This document shows, in pieces, positions 5,684-12,594 of a DNA stretch of 17,476 nucleotides. Position 1 is the stretch's first letter, and each line of letters opens with the position of its first letter. Source of the DNA: Kiritimatiellia bacterium (GTDB taxonomy: Bacteria; Verrucomicrobiota; Kiritimatiellia; RFP12; UBA1067); assembly GCA_016302985.1 (NCBI GenBank), contig JAEDMN010000038.1:1-17476 (forward strand), given 5' to 3'. The notes under the pieces were generated by a model, which had not been told where the DNA came from, did no database searches, and was given only the letters and a program-made list of their open reading frames with translations. A program made the position numbers and the translations under genes.

Positions 5684-6982
5684 TTATTCAAAGCGGATGG
5701 AAGCCGCACGACCGTGGGCGTCGAGGCCCTCGACCTGCGCGAACGCCTCGATCGTGGACTTCGTCTGCGCGAGGTCGCCCTGCGTGAAGGCGACGTACGA
5801 GTGGCGCCGGCGGAAGTCGTCGGGGGTGAGCCCGTTGAACATGTTCGCCGCGCCGCCCGTGGGCAGCACGTGGGACGGTCCCGCCACGAAGTCGCCGGCG
5901 CTCTCGGGCGTCCAGGCGCCGGCGAACACCGCGCCCGCCGCGCGCACGCCCTTCATGAGCTTCAGCGCGTCCTTGCACATGATCTCGAAGTGCTCGGGGG
6001 CGAAGCGGTTCACGAGCTCAAGCCCCTCCGCGAGCGTCGGCGTCACGCAGAAGAGCACGCCGTCGCGGTCGAAGACGCGCTGGATGAGCGCCTTGCGGGA
6101 GAGCGTCTCGGTCTGCGCGAACATCTCCTGCTTCACCTCCTCGGCGAATTTCGCGTCCTGCGTCACAAGCAGGGACTTCTCCCAGCCCGAACCGTGCTCG
6201 GCCTGCGAGAGGAGGTCGGCGGCGACCCACTTCGCGCTCACCGTGCCGTCCGCCAGCACCGCGATCTCGCTCGGACCCGCGACCTGGTCGATGCCGACGT
6301 AGCCGTAGACCTGGCGCTTCGCCGCCGTCACGAACGCGTTGCCCGGGCCGACGATCTTCTGAACCTTCTTCACGGACTTCGTGCCGAACGCCATCAGCCC
6401 GATGGCCTGGATGCCGCCGACGCGGTAGACCTCGGTCGCGCCCGCGAGCTTCAGCGCGTAGAGCAGCACGGGGTTCGGCGTGCCCGTGGGACCGGCGGGC
6501 GTGCAGGCGACGATCTCCTTCACGCCCGCGGCCTTCGCGAGCGTCACCGTCATCACGCTCGTCGAGGCGAGCGGCGCCGTGCCGCCGGGCACGTACACGC
6601 CCACGCGGTCCATCGGGGAGTAGAACTCGCCCGCGGTGCCGCCCTTCGGCGTCGCCATCGTCCAGGGCTGCTTCAGGGACGCCTTCGAGAACTTCATCAC
6701 GCGCGTGTAGGCGTCCTTCACGGCCTTCTTCAGCGCCGCCGGGACCTGCGCCTCGGCGGCCGCCAGTTCGGCGTCCGTGACGCGGAACTTCTTCTGCGTC
6801 AGCTTCGCGCCCTCGAACTTCGCGACGTACTGCGCAACGGCCTTGTCGCCGTCCTTGCGGATCGCGGCCAGCACCTCGGCGGCGGCCTTCTCGGCCTCCT
6901 CCGGAAACGCGCTGCGCTCCAGGAACTTCGTGACAACCTTGCTCTGCGGCTTCTGAGCCGACCATTCGACGATGCGGACCAT
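5684..6982 (-). CDS. hisD: Histidinol dehydrogenase
   Basis: HisD catalyses the last two steps of histidine biosynthesis, oxidising L-histidinol to L-histidine with two NAD+ in the cytoplasm. The 432-residue protein has family length and motifs: VYVPGGTAPL (130-138), the NAD-region GPGN (212-215), DQVAGPSE (232-239), zinc ligands Q260 and H263 in SQAEHG, the catalytic pair E330-H331 in FAPEH, D364 in GDFVAGPSHVLPTGG and H423 in EGLDAHG. A full AGGAGG ribosome-binding site lies 7 nt before the ATG. No other his gene is nearby; it appears to be a single-gene unit with its own extended -10 promoter overlapping the end of the radical SAM gene. Confidence 0.96.
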   Translation of the reverse strand: MVRIVEWSAQKPQSKVVTKFLERSAFPEEAEKAAAEVLAAIRKDGDKAVAQYVAKFEGAKLTQKKFRVTDAELAAAEAQVPAALKKAVKDAYTRVMKFSKASLKQPWTMATPKGGTAGEFYSPMDRVGVYVPGGTAPLASTSVMTVTLAKAAGVKEIVACTPAGPTGTPNPVLLYALKLAGATEVYRVGGIQAIGLMAFGTKSVKKVQKIVGPGNAFVTAAKRQVYGYVGIDQVAGPSEIAVLADGTVSAKWVAADLLSQAEHGSGWEKSLLVTQDAKFAEEVKQEMFAQTETLSRKALIQRVFDRDGVLFCVTPTLAEGLELVNRFAPEHFEIMCKDALKLMKGVRAAGAVFAGAWTPESAGDFVAGPSHVLPTGGAANMFNGLTPDDFRRRHSYVAFTQGDLAQTKSTIEAFAQVEGLDAHGRAASIRFE

Positions 6983-7008
6983 TTGTAACCTCCTGAAATC
7001 AGATGCGG

Positions 7009-7018
7009 ATTATACCAT
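7009..7018 (-). promoter_or_regulatory. Extended -10 promoter of hisD
   Basis: The minus strand again has ATGGTATAAT. The hexamer TATAAT includes the radical SAM stop codon (GTA TAA T), so coding and promoter functions overlap. The predicted start is about 20 nt before the hisD ATG, leaving a very short leader with an AGGAGG site. No good -35 box is visible. Confidence 0.6.
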
Positions 7019-8581
7019 ATCGGAACGGAACCAGAACGCGCGCGGCTTGGAATAGCCGGCGCCGCGCATGTAGTTGTAGAGCGCGAGCCTGAGCCCCTTC
7101 CCGATGCGGTCCCAGTCCGGCGCGCCGGGTTCCCCGAACGGGATCTCGTTGCGCGCGAACGTCCGGCCCTTCCGCGGGGCCGGACCGTCCGGGACGACGA
7201 TGCCGAACCGCTCCGGCTCCCGCGCGATCGGCGAGTGCACCGTGAGCGCGAAGCGGTGGAAGAACGCGCTCTGCACGAGCCCTTCGCGGAACAGCGCGCG
7301 GACGTGTCCGAGCGCGGCGTACGCCTCCTTCTCGGTCTGGGTCGGGAAACCGTACATGAGATAGGCGTGCACCATGATGCCGGCGTCGCGGAAAGCCGTC
7401 AGGGCCGCGCGTGCGGACTTCAGGGTGATGCCCTTGTTCATCAGCTTCAGCAGGCGGTCGACCGCGCATTCGAGCCCGCCCGTCACCGCGATGCAGCCGG
7501 CGCGCGCCATCAGCCGCGCGAGCTTCGGCGTGAACGACGTATCGAAGCGGACGTTCCCCCACCAGCGGCAGCGGAACTTCCGCCGGAGGATCTCGCGGCT
7601 CATCCGCTCGATCAGCGCGGGCGGCATCGCCTCGTCCGTGAAGTGGAAGCCGGGATTCTCCAACCCCGTCTCGCGCGCCAGCGCCTCCATCGCGTCGACG
7701 ACCGTCTCCGCGGACGGCATCTCGAAGCACTTGATGTAGTCGAGCGTGACGTCGCAGAACGCGCACTTGTGCCAGTAGCAGCCGCGCGCCATCTGGATCT
7801 TGAGCCAGCGCCCCGTCGACCAGAGCCGGTGCATCGGGTTCTCGCTCTCGGGAAGGTCCATGTAGCGCGACAGGTCGAGACCCGCGTAGGAGGGCTTCAC
7901 GAACGCGGGAATGCGCTCCGCCGCCGCGCCGAGGAATTCGAGCCAGGGCGCGTAGCCCTCGTCGTACATGACCGCGTCGAAGAAGCGTCCGATCCGCCCG
8001 TCGTCCAGGTCGCGCAGCTCCGTGTTCACGTAGCCGCCGCCGAGGACCGTCTCGATCGAGGGATCGAGTCGCTTGACCACCTGGGCGATGCGGAACGCGC
8101 CGAGCAGCGTGCCGGGGAACGGACAGGTGACGCCGACGATCCGCCGTCCGCGCGCGGCGAGCAGTCCCGACTCGCGCAGCGCCTCCTCGGTCTTCGCCTC
8201 GAGGATCCGGTCGACCGGACTCCGACGGCGCAGCCGACGCAGGACCATGCCGAAGTCCGGCACCGCCACGCCCAGCCGCTCCGCGTAGCGCGAGAAGCCG
8301 AAGTCGGGGTCCACGTGGTCGCGGATCCAGAGCGCGAGCTCGTCGATGTACGCCGTGGTCTCGACTTTCGCCTCGTCCGGCAGGCGCGGGTTCTGCAGAA
8401 TCTCGACCGCCTCCTCCGCGAACGCGTCCCCGTAGGCGCGCAGCACCTCCAGCGCGACCTCGATGGAGAGGTCGCGCTGCGTGCAGGCGTGTCCACGCGC
8501 AGAAAGAAACCCCACCAGCGAAGGCGTGGCGGGGTAGGGCGTGTTCAGCTGAACAAACGGTGGTGTCAGGAACAGGATCAT
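7010..8581 (-). CDS. B12-binding-type radical SAM protein with CX4CX2C cluster motif
   Basis: This is a 523-residue radical SAM protein. The N-terminus (LTPPFVQLNTPYPATPS) and the GGGYVNTE segment near 181-188 resemble cobalamin-binding radical SAM enzymes, but no DxHxxG cobalamin-ligand motif is seen. The Fe-S motif at C268, C273 and C276 (GCYWHKCAFCD) has four residues between the first two cysteines, not the canonical three. Downstream features fit the TIM barrel: FHFTDEAMPP, WGNVRFD, GGLECAVDRLLKLMNKG and YLMYGFPTQTE. Substrate and pathway are unknown; methylation, RNA modification or lipid chemistry are possibilities only. The start overlaps the helicase stop codon as ATGA, so it is probably co-translated with the helicase and transcribed from the ribosomal-protein promoter. 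Confidence 0.82.
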   Translation of the reverse strand: MILFLTPPFVQLNTPYPATPSLVGFLSARGHACTQRDLSIEVALEVLRAYGDAFAEEAVEILQNPRLPDEAKVETTAYIDELALWIRDHVDPDFGFSRYAERLGVAVPDFGMVLRRLRRRSPVDRILEAKTEEALRESGLLAARGRRIVGVTCPFPGTLLGAFRIAQVVKRLDPSIETVLGGGYVNTELRDLDDGRIGRFFDAVMYDEGYAPWLEFLGAAAERIPAFVKPSYAGLDLSRYMDLPESENPMHRLWSTGRWLKIQMARGCYWHKCAFCDVTLDYIKCFEMPSAETVVDAMEALARETGLENPGFHFTDEAMPPALIERMSREILRRKFRCRWWGNVRFDTSFTPKLARLMARAGCIAVTGGLECAVDRLLKLMNKGITLKSARAALTAFRDAGIMVHAYLMYGFPTQTEKEAYAALGHVRALFREGLVQSAFFHRFALTVHSPIAREPERFGIVVPDGPAPRKGRTFARNEIPFGEPGAPDWDRIGKGLRLALYNYMRGAGYSKPRAFWFRSDMV

Positions 8582-10725
8582 TCGGCCGTCTTCGGCGCTT
8601 CGGGCGCCGTCGGCAGCGCGACGACCGGGCTCTCGATCACGGCCGCCTTCGCCGCGGGTGCAGCGGGAGCAGCCGGAGTCTCGGGGGCCGGGGCGGGAGC
8701 CTCGGCGGGCTTTTCAGCCGGGGCCGGGGCCTCGAGCGCCCATTCCTCGAAACGCTGCTTCTGCTCGACGGGCTTCGCGTAGACGTTGGACTCGTCGACC
8801 ACCTTCTTGGGCTCGAGCGCGTTCTCGAACGTCGGCAGCGGGCGCGGCGGCAGATCCTCCTTCACGAGGACGCGGCCCTCCTTGCCGGCGGCGTTCTTGA
8901 CGACCATGCCGCCGACCAGCGCGGCGGCGGCCGCCTTCTGCTGCTCGGTGACGGCCTCGCGGGCGTCGACTGCGGCCTTGGCGGCCTCGTCGACCTCCGC
9001 GAGCTCGGCGCGCTGGCCGCGGGCCAGCTTCTCGAGCGGCTTCAGCAGCGGATCGTCGTCCATGATGATCGTGCACTTCAGCGGCTCCTTGATGTACTCC
9101 TCGATCTCGGGGATCGCGAAGGACTCGTCCTCGTCCGCGAAGGAGATCGCGATGCCGGTGTTGCCGGCGCGGCCCGTGCGGCCGATGCGGTGCACGTAGT
9201 CCTCGGCCTCGTAGGGGAAGTCGAAGTTGATCACGTACTCGATGTCGTCCACGTGGATGCCGCGGCCCGCGACGTCCGTCGCGACCACGATCTTGATCTT
9301 GCCGGCGCGGAAGTCCTCCAGCACGCGGAGGCGCTTGTTCTGGTTCACGTCGCCGGAGAGCATCTCGCACTTCACGCCGCGGCGCTCGAGGGACTCGTAG
9401 ACGTCCTCGGTCGTCGACTTGCGGTTGCAGAAGACGATGGCGCGGGCCTCCGGATGGAGGGAGATGTGGTTGAAGAGGACCTTGAACTTGTCCTCGGCGC
9501 GGATCACGTACACGACCTGGCGGACCGTGTCCGTCGCGTTGTGCTCGCTCTCGACCTCGGCCTTGACGGGCTCCTCCATCCAGCGGGACGCAAGGCGCAT
9601 GACGTCGTCCGTGAGCGTCGCGGAGTAGAGCATCGTGGCGCGCCTGTCCTTCGGGGGCAGGTGGCTCATGATGCGGCTGACGTCCGGGATGAAGCCCATG
9701 TCGAGCATGCGGTCCGCCTCGTCGATGACGAGCGTGTCGACCTTCGAGAGGTCCAGCACGTGGCGCTGGCAGAAGTCCAGCAGGCGGCCCGGCGTCGCGA
9801 CGAGCAGGTCCACCGGCGCGTCGAGGACCTCCTCCTTTTGACGGTCGAAGTCCATGCCGCCGTAGACGGCCAGCGAGCGCAGCCCGCAGTACTTGCCGAT
9901 CGCGTCCGCGTCCTTGCAGATCTGGATCACGAGCTCGCGCGTCGGGGCGATGACCAGCGCACGCGGGCAGCCGCCCGCCTTCGCGCGGTTCTCCGGCGTG
10001 CGGAGGTAGCGCGTGAGGATCGCCACGAGGAACGCGGCCGTCTTGCCGGAGCCCGTCTGGGCCTTGCCCGCGATGTTCTTGCCGTCGAGCGCGTTCTGCA
10101 GCGAGAGCGCCTGGATCTCCGTGCAGTACTGGAAGCCCAGGTCCGCGATGCCGTGCATGACCTCCGAGGGGAGGTTGAAGTCGTGGAAGCGCTTCTTGCC
10201 CTCGGTCTCCGGCACGACGAACGTCGCCGGATCCCACGCCGCGTGCGCGGCCTTGCGGGCCTCCATCTCCTCGGCGCTGACGACGCCGCCCGGACGCATC
10301 TCGTTCGCGGCGGTGTTGACGGGCTTGGGCCCGCGGCGCGAACCGTCGCGGCGACGGTCGCCGTCGCGTCCGCCGCGGTCGCGGCGGCGCTCGCCGTCAC
10401 GGCCGCTCTGCCCGCGGTCCCCGCGGGGCTGCTGCGAACCGTCGCGGCGCGGCTGGCCGTCCTGGGGACGACGCTCGCCGCGCGGCCGCTGCCCGTCGCG
10501 GCGCGGCTGGCCCTCGCCCTTCTGCTGCTGGCCGTCGCGGGCCTGGCCTTCGCGCGGCTCGCCGCCCTGTCCGCCGCCGCCCCTGCGGCCACGCTTGCCC
10601 CGACGCCCGCGGCCACCGCCATTCTGCTGCGCGGATCCGCCCTGTGCGCCCTTGGGGCCCTTCGGGGCCTCGGCCTTCCTTCCGGTGACCATCGCCACCA
10701 GCTTCTTCAAAAATCCAAAAGCCAT
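8578..10725 (-). CDS. DEAD-box RNA helicase with RG-rich N-terminus (RhlB-like)
   Basis: This is an ATP-dependent RNA helicase of 715 residues with the complete motif set: Q motif near 179-205, AQTGSGKT (222-229), PTRELVIQI, TPGRLLDF, DEAD (335-338), SAT (368-370), VATDVAGRGI and HRIGRTGR (512-519). The segment after EGKKRFHDFNLP most resembles the RhlB group. Residues 20-135 are a low-complexity Gly/Arg/Gln/Asp-rich tail and the last 180 or so become Ala/Pro/Glu-rich, both likely disordered and RNA- or partner-binding. Ribosome assembly or RNA degradation are typical roles. It lies about 98 nt after rpsI, behind two hairpins, with a GGA ribosome-binding site close to the ATG. It overlaps the radical SAM gene by 4 nt. 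Confidence 0.93.
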   Translation of the reverse strand: MAFGFLKKLVAMVTGRKAEAPKGPKGAQGGSAQQNGGGRGRRGKRGRRGGGGQGGEPREGQARDGQQQKGEGQPRRDGQRPRGERRPQDGQPRRDGSQQPRGDRGQSGRDGERRRDRGGRDGDRRRDGSRRGPKPVNTAANEMRPGGVVSAEEMEARKAAHAAWDPATFVVPETEGKKRFHDFNLPSEVMHGIADLGFQYCTEIQALSLQNALDGKNIAGKAQTGSGKTAAFLVAILTRYLRTPENRAKAGGCPRALVIAPTRELVIQICKDADAIGKYCGLRSLAVYGGMDFDRQKEEVLDAPVDLLVATPGRLLDFCQRHVLDLSKVDTLVIDEADRMLDMGFIPDVSRIMSHLPPKDRRATMLYSATLTDDVMRLASRWMEEPVKAEVESEHNATDTVRQVVYVIRAEDKFKVLFNHISLHPEARAIVFCNRKSTTEDVYESLERRGVKCEMLSGDVNQNKRLRVLEDFRAGKIKIVVATDVAGRGIHVDDIEYVINFDFPYEAEDYVHRIGRTGRAGNTGIAISFADEDESFAIPEIEEYIKEPLKCTIIMDDDPLLKPLEKLARGQRAELAEVDEAAKAAVDAREAVTEQQKAAAAALVGGMVVKNAAGKEGRVLVKEDLPPRPLPTFENALEPKKVVDESNVYAKPVEQKQRFEEWALEAPAPAEKPAEAPAPAPETPAAPAAPAAKAAVIESPVVALPTAPEAPKTAE

Positions 10726-10731
10726 GTCTTT

Positions 10732-10747
10732 CCTTTGAAAACAAAGG
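10732..10747 (-). promoter_or_regulatory. Hairpin covering the helicase ribosome-binding site
   Basis: In the mRNA a 6-bp stem (CCUUUG/CAAAGG, UUUU loop) ends 6 nt before the helicase ATG. Its 3' arm contains most of the Shine-Dalgarno sequence. It could lower translation until melted, for example by temperature or by the helicase itself. This is seen only as sequence complementarity; function is inference. Confidence 0.4.
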
Positions 10748-10792
10748 GCCGCGCGTGGTAGGCAATGCCCCCGCGGCGGCCCGTGGTTCCGG

Positions 10793-10811
10793 GGTGGCCG
10801 ATGCGGCCACC
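10793..10811 (-). other. Stable intergenic hairpin between rpsI and helicase gene
   Basis: A perfect 8-bp GC-rich stem (GGTGGCCG/CGGCCACC, 3-nt loop) begins about 12 nt after the rpsI stop codon. There is no following U-tract, so it is unlikely to be a strong intrinsic terminator. It may be an RNA-stability or processing hairpin separating ribosomal protein and helicase messages. A further GGGCCGC/GCGGCCC complementarity lies between it and the helicase start. Confidence 0.5.
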
Positions 10812-10823
10812 TCCTGTTCGCGA

Positions 10824-11273
10824 TTAACGCTTCGAGAACTGGAAGCGCTTGCGGGCGCCCGGCTGACCGGGCTTCTTGCGCTCCTTCATGCGGCTGTCGC
10901 GCGTCAGGCAGCCGGCCTTCTTGAGGGCCGCGCGGTACTCGGACTCCTCACGCTCAGGCGCGCCGTTCGCGGCCGGGATGGTGACCTTCGCGCCAGCCGC
11001 CTCGATCGCGCGGGCGAGACCATGGCGGATCGCGCCGGCCTGGCCGGAGCAGCCACCGCCCTTGGCGAACACCACGACGTCGATCTTGGAGAGATCGATG
11101 CCGCTGATCGCGACGGGCTGCTTGAGATAGTCACGGAGCGCCTCGGACGTGATGTAGTCCTCGAGGGCGACCTTGTTGACGGTCCACTTGCCATCGCCCG
11201 CGACGAGCGTGACGCGCGCGCAGGCGGTCTTGCGACGGCCGGTACCAGCGGAAATAACCTTCTTCGTAGCCAT
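10824..11273 (-). CDS. rpsI: 30S ribosomal protein S9 (uS9)
   Basis: S9 is a small-subunit protein whose C-terminal tail reaches the decoding site and contacts P-site tRNA. The 149-residue product has GTGRRKTACARV near the N-terminus, the FAKGGGCSGQAGAIRHGLARAI segment in the middle, and the hallmark C-terminal LTRDSRMKERKKPGQPGARKRFQFSKR region ending in SKR. It is some 20 residues longer than the roughly 130-residue E. coli protein, with extra sequence at the N-terminus and around residues 97-110. It follows rplM by 14 nt with a GGGAGA ribosome-binding site, the conserved bacterial pairing. Confidence 0.97.
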   Translation of the reverse strand: MATKKVISAGTGRRKTACARVTLVAGDGKWTVNKVALEDYITSEALRDYLKQPVAISGIDLSKIDVVVFAKGGGCSGQAGAIRHGLARAIEAAGAKVTIPAANGAPEREESEYRAALKKAGCLTRDSRMKERKKPGQPGARKRFQFSKR

Positions 11274-11287
11274 TTCTCAAGTCTCCC

Positions 11288-11722
11288 TTAGAGCGTGATC
11301 ACTTCGGGCTTCTGGGCGGCGTGCGTGTGCTCGGGGCCCTCGAAGACCTTGACGCGCGTCATCATCTTGCGCGCGATGTTGTTCTTCGGGAGCATGCCCC
11401 AGACGGCCTCCTTGATCATGCGATCAGGGTGCTTGGCGCGCATCTCGGCGGCGGTGAAGGTCTTGAGGCCACCGCGGAAACCGGAGTAGCGCTGATATTC
11501 CTTCTGCTCTTCCTTCTTGCCCGTGAGCTTCACCTGCGCGGCGTTGATCACGATCACGAACGCGCCGGCATCGACCGACGGATCGAACGCGGGCGTGTCC
11601 TTCGCGCGGAGCTTGTTGGCGATCACGACCGCGAGGCGGCCGAGGACCTGGTCCTTCGCGTCCACGAGGAACCACTTGCGGCTGTCGCCGGGGTTCGCGG
11701 GACGGGTGCTTTTCTGCAGCAT
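11288..11722 (-). CDS. rplM: 50S ribosomal protein L13 (uL13)
   Basis: L13 is an early-assembling large-subunit protein. The 144-residue product shows the family pattern: KWFLVDAKDQVLGRLAVVIANKLRAKD near the N-terminus, VIVINAAQVKLTGKK, YQRYSGFRGGLK, and the KEAVWGMLPKN segment. The ATG at 11722 was chosen over an in-frame start 63 nt upstream because AAGGA sits 7 nt before it and the upstream residues are encoded by the structured leader. It is first in the ribosomal-protein unit, followed by rpsI. A consensus-like promoter and a leader of about 115 nt precede it. Confidence 0.97.
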   Translation of the reverse strand: MLQKSTRPANPGDSRKWFLVDAKDQVLGRLAVVIANKLRAKDTPAFDPSVDAGAFVIVINAAQVKLTGKKEEQKEYQRYSGFRGGLKTFTAAEMRAKHPDRMIKEAVWGMLPKNNIARKMMTRVKVFEGPEHTHAAQKPEVITL

Positions 11723-11838
11723 CTGTTTTTCCTTTTTCTCTGGCTTTGTCCCCCGAAACGGGGATTTGTCCGTGATTTCATCCACGGCTCGTCCGCAGAT
11801 GTGGGACCGATTTCGTCAACCGATCCCGCTGTGAGCCG
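11723..11838 (-). promoter_or_regulatory. Structured 5' leader of rplM-rpsI (candidate autoregulatory RNA)
   Basis: The predicted leader folds compactly on the minus strand. A long-range helix (11833-11838 with 11785-11790, CGGCUC/GAGCCG) encloses a 10-bp hairpin with a 5-nt loop at 11803-11827. Next comes a 6-bp hairpin at 11770-11787, whose base competes with the long-range helix, and then a CCCCG/CGGGG hairpin with a 3-nt loop at 11751-11763. L13 leaders are known in other bacteria as ribosomal-protein-responsive elements. Whether this one is homologous or independent is not known. Confidence 0.55.
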
Positions 11839-11841
11839 CGT

Positions 11842-11870
11842 AGTTAATCAAAAAGGCGGCCAAATGTCAA
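11842..11870 (-). promoter_or_regulatory. Promoter of the rplM-rpsI unit
   Basis: The minus strand has a perfect TTGACA (11865-11870), a 17-nt spacer and TTAACT (11842-11847) preceded by TGA, giving a TGn extension. It lies immediately after the plsY stop codon. The predicted start is about 115 nt upstream of the rplM ATG. Confidence 0.65.
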
Positions 11871-11876
11871 TAGGCG

Positions 11877-12518
11877 TCAGTAGATCTTGTTTTCGCAGCC
11901 CTTCGCCAGCCGCGCGATGTTGCTGCGGTGCTTGACGATCACGAAGACGCCGAGCAGCGTCACGAGGATGCGCAGCGGCAGCAGCGCGGCCGGCGCGACA
12001 CAGATCATCGAGACGGGGCAGACCCACACGAGCACGGCGATCGCCGCCGCGGCGAGGATCGAGCCCAGGGAGATGTAGTGGCTCAGCCAGACCGTGAGGA
12101 CGAAGACGCCGAACGCGGCCAGCACCGGCACGGTCAGCAGGGCCATGAGCATGCCGAACGCCGTCGCCACGCCCTTCCCGCCCTTGAACTTCATGAAGCA
12201 GGTCCACATGTGGCCGACGACGGTCATGATGCCGGTCGCGAGCGACAGGTAGGCGAGGGAACCGTCCGCATGGGACTTCAGGAATCCGACCGCGGCCAGC
12301 GTCGGCAGCAGGCCCTTGAGGAAGTCGCAGAAGAACGCGAGGAAGCCCCACTTGTGCCCGACCGTGCGGTAGACGTTGGTCGCGCCGATGTTCTTCGAGC
12401 CGACGGTGCGCACGTCGACGCCGCGCGCCTTGCCGATGAGGAAGCCAAACGGAATCGCGCCGCACAGGTAGGCGGCGAGCATGAAAGCGGAGTAGACGAT
12501 GTACGGATTGTCCAGCAT
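11877..12518 (-). CDS. plsY: Acyl-phosphate glycerol-3-phosphate acyltransferase PlsY
   Basis: PlsY transfers an acyl chain from acyl-phosphate to glycerol-3-phosphate, the first membrane step of phospholipid synthesis in most bacteria. The 213-residue protein is an integral membrane protein with several hydrophobic helices. All three family motifs are present: GAIPFGFLIGKARGVDVRTVGSKNIGATNV near residues 20-49, the phosphate-loop FKGGKGVAT (111-119) with upstream GHMW, and the late KHRSNIARLAKGCE. It is encoded alone, with a GGAG site 6 nt before the ATG, its own promoter upstream, and the rplM promoter immediately downstream. Confidence 0.95.
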   Translation of the reverse strand: MLDNPYIVYSAFMLAAYLCGAIPFGFLIGKARGVDVRTVGSKNIGATNVYRTVGHKWGFLAFFCDFLKGLLPTLAAVGFLKSHADGSLAYLSLATGIMTVVGHMWTCFMKFKGGKGVATAFGMLMALLTVPVLAAFGVFVLTVWLSHYISLGSILAAAAIAVLVWVCPVSMICVAPAALLPLRILVTLLGVFVIVKHRSNIARLAKGCENKIY

Positions 12519-12542
12519 GTGATGCTCCTTGAAAGGCCGCCT

Positions 12543-12571
12543 ATTTTACACCATCCGCCCCCGTCCGACAA
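12543..12571 (-). promoter_or_regulatory. Promoter of plsY
   Basis: The minus strand has TTGTCG (12566-12571), a 17-nt spacer and TAAAAT (12543-12548), 25 nt before the plsY ATG. The -35 matches consensus at four of six positions and the -10 at five of six. It lies in the 76-nt gap after the GH31 gene. Confidence 0.55.
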
Positions 12572-12594
12572 GCCCGCGGGGCGGTTTCCGGCCG

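Noticed and set aside
5714..6988. 424-codon plus-strand frame opposite hisD
   Set aside because: Shadow of hisD, Arg/Leu/His-rich, no motif.
8560..10761. 733-codon open frame on the plus strand opposite the helicase
   Set aside because: It mirrors the helicase gene in a GC-rich codon pattern and has Ala/Arg/Leu-rich low-complexity composition with no motif. The helicase on the minus strand has every family motif.
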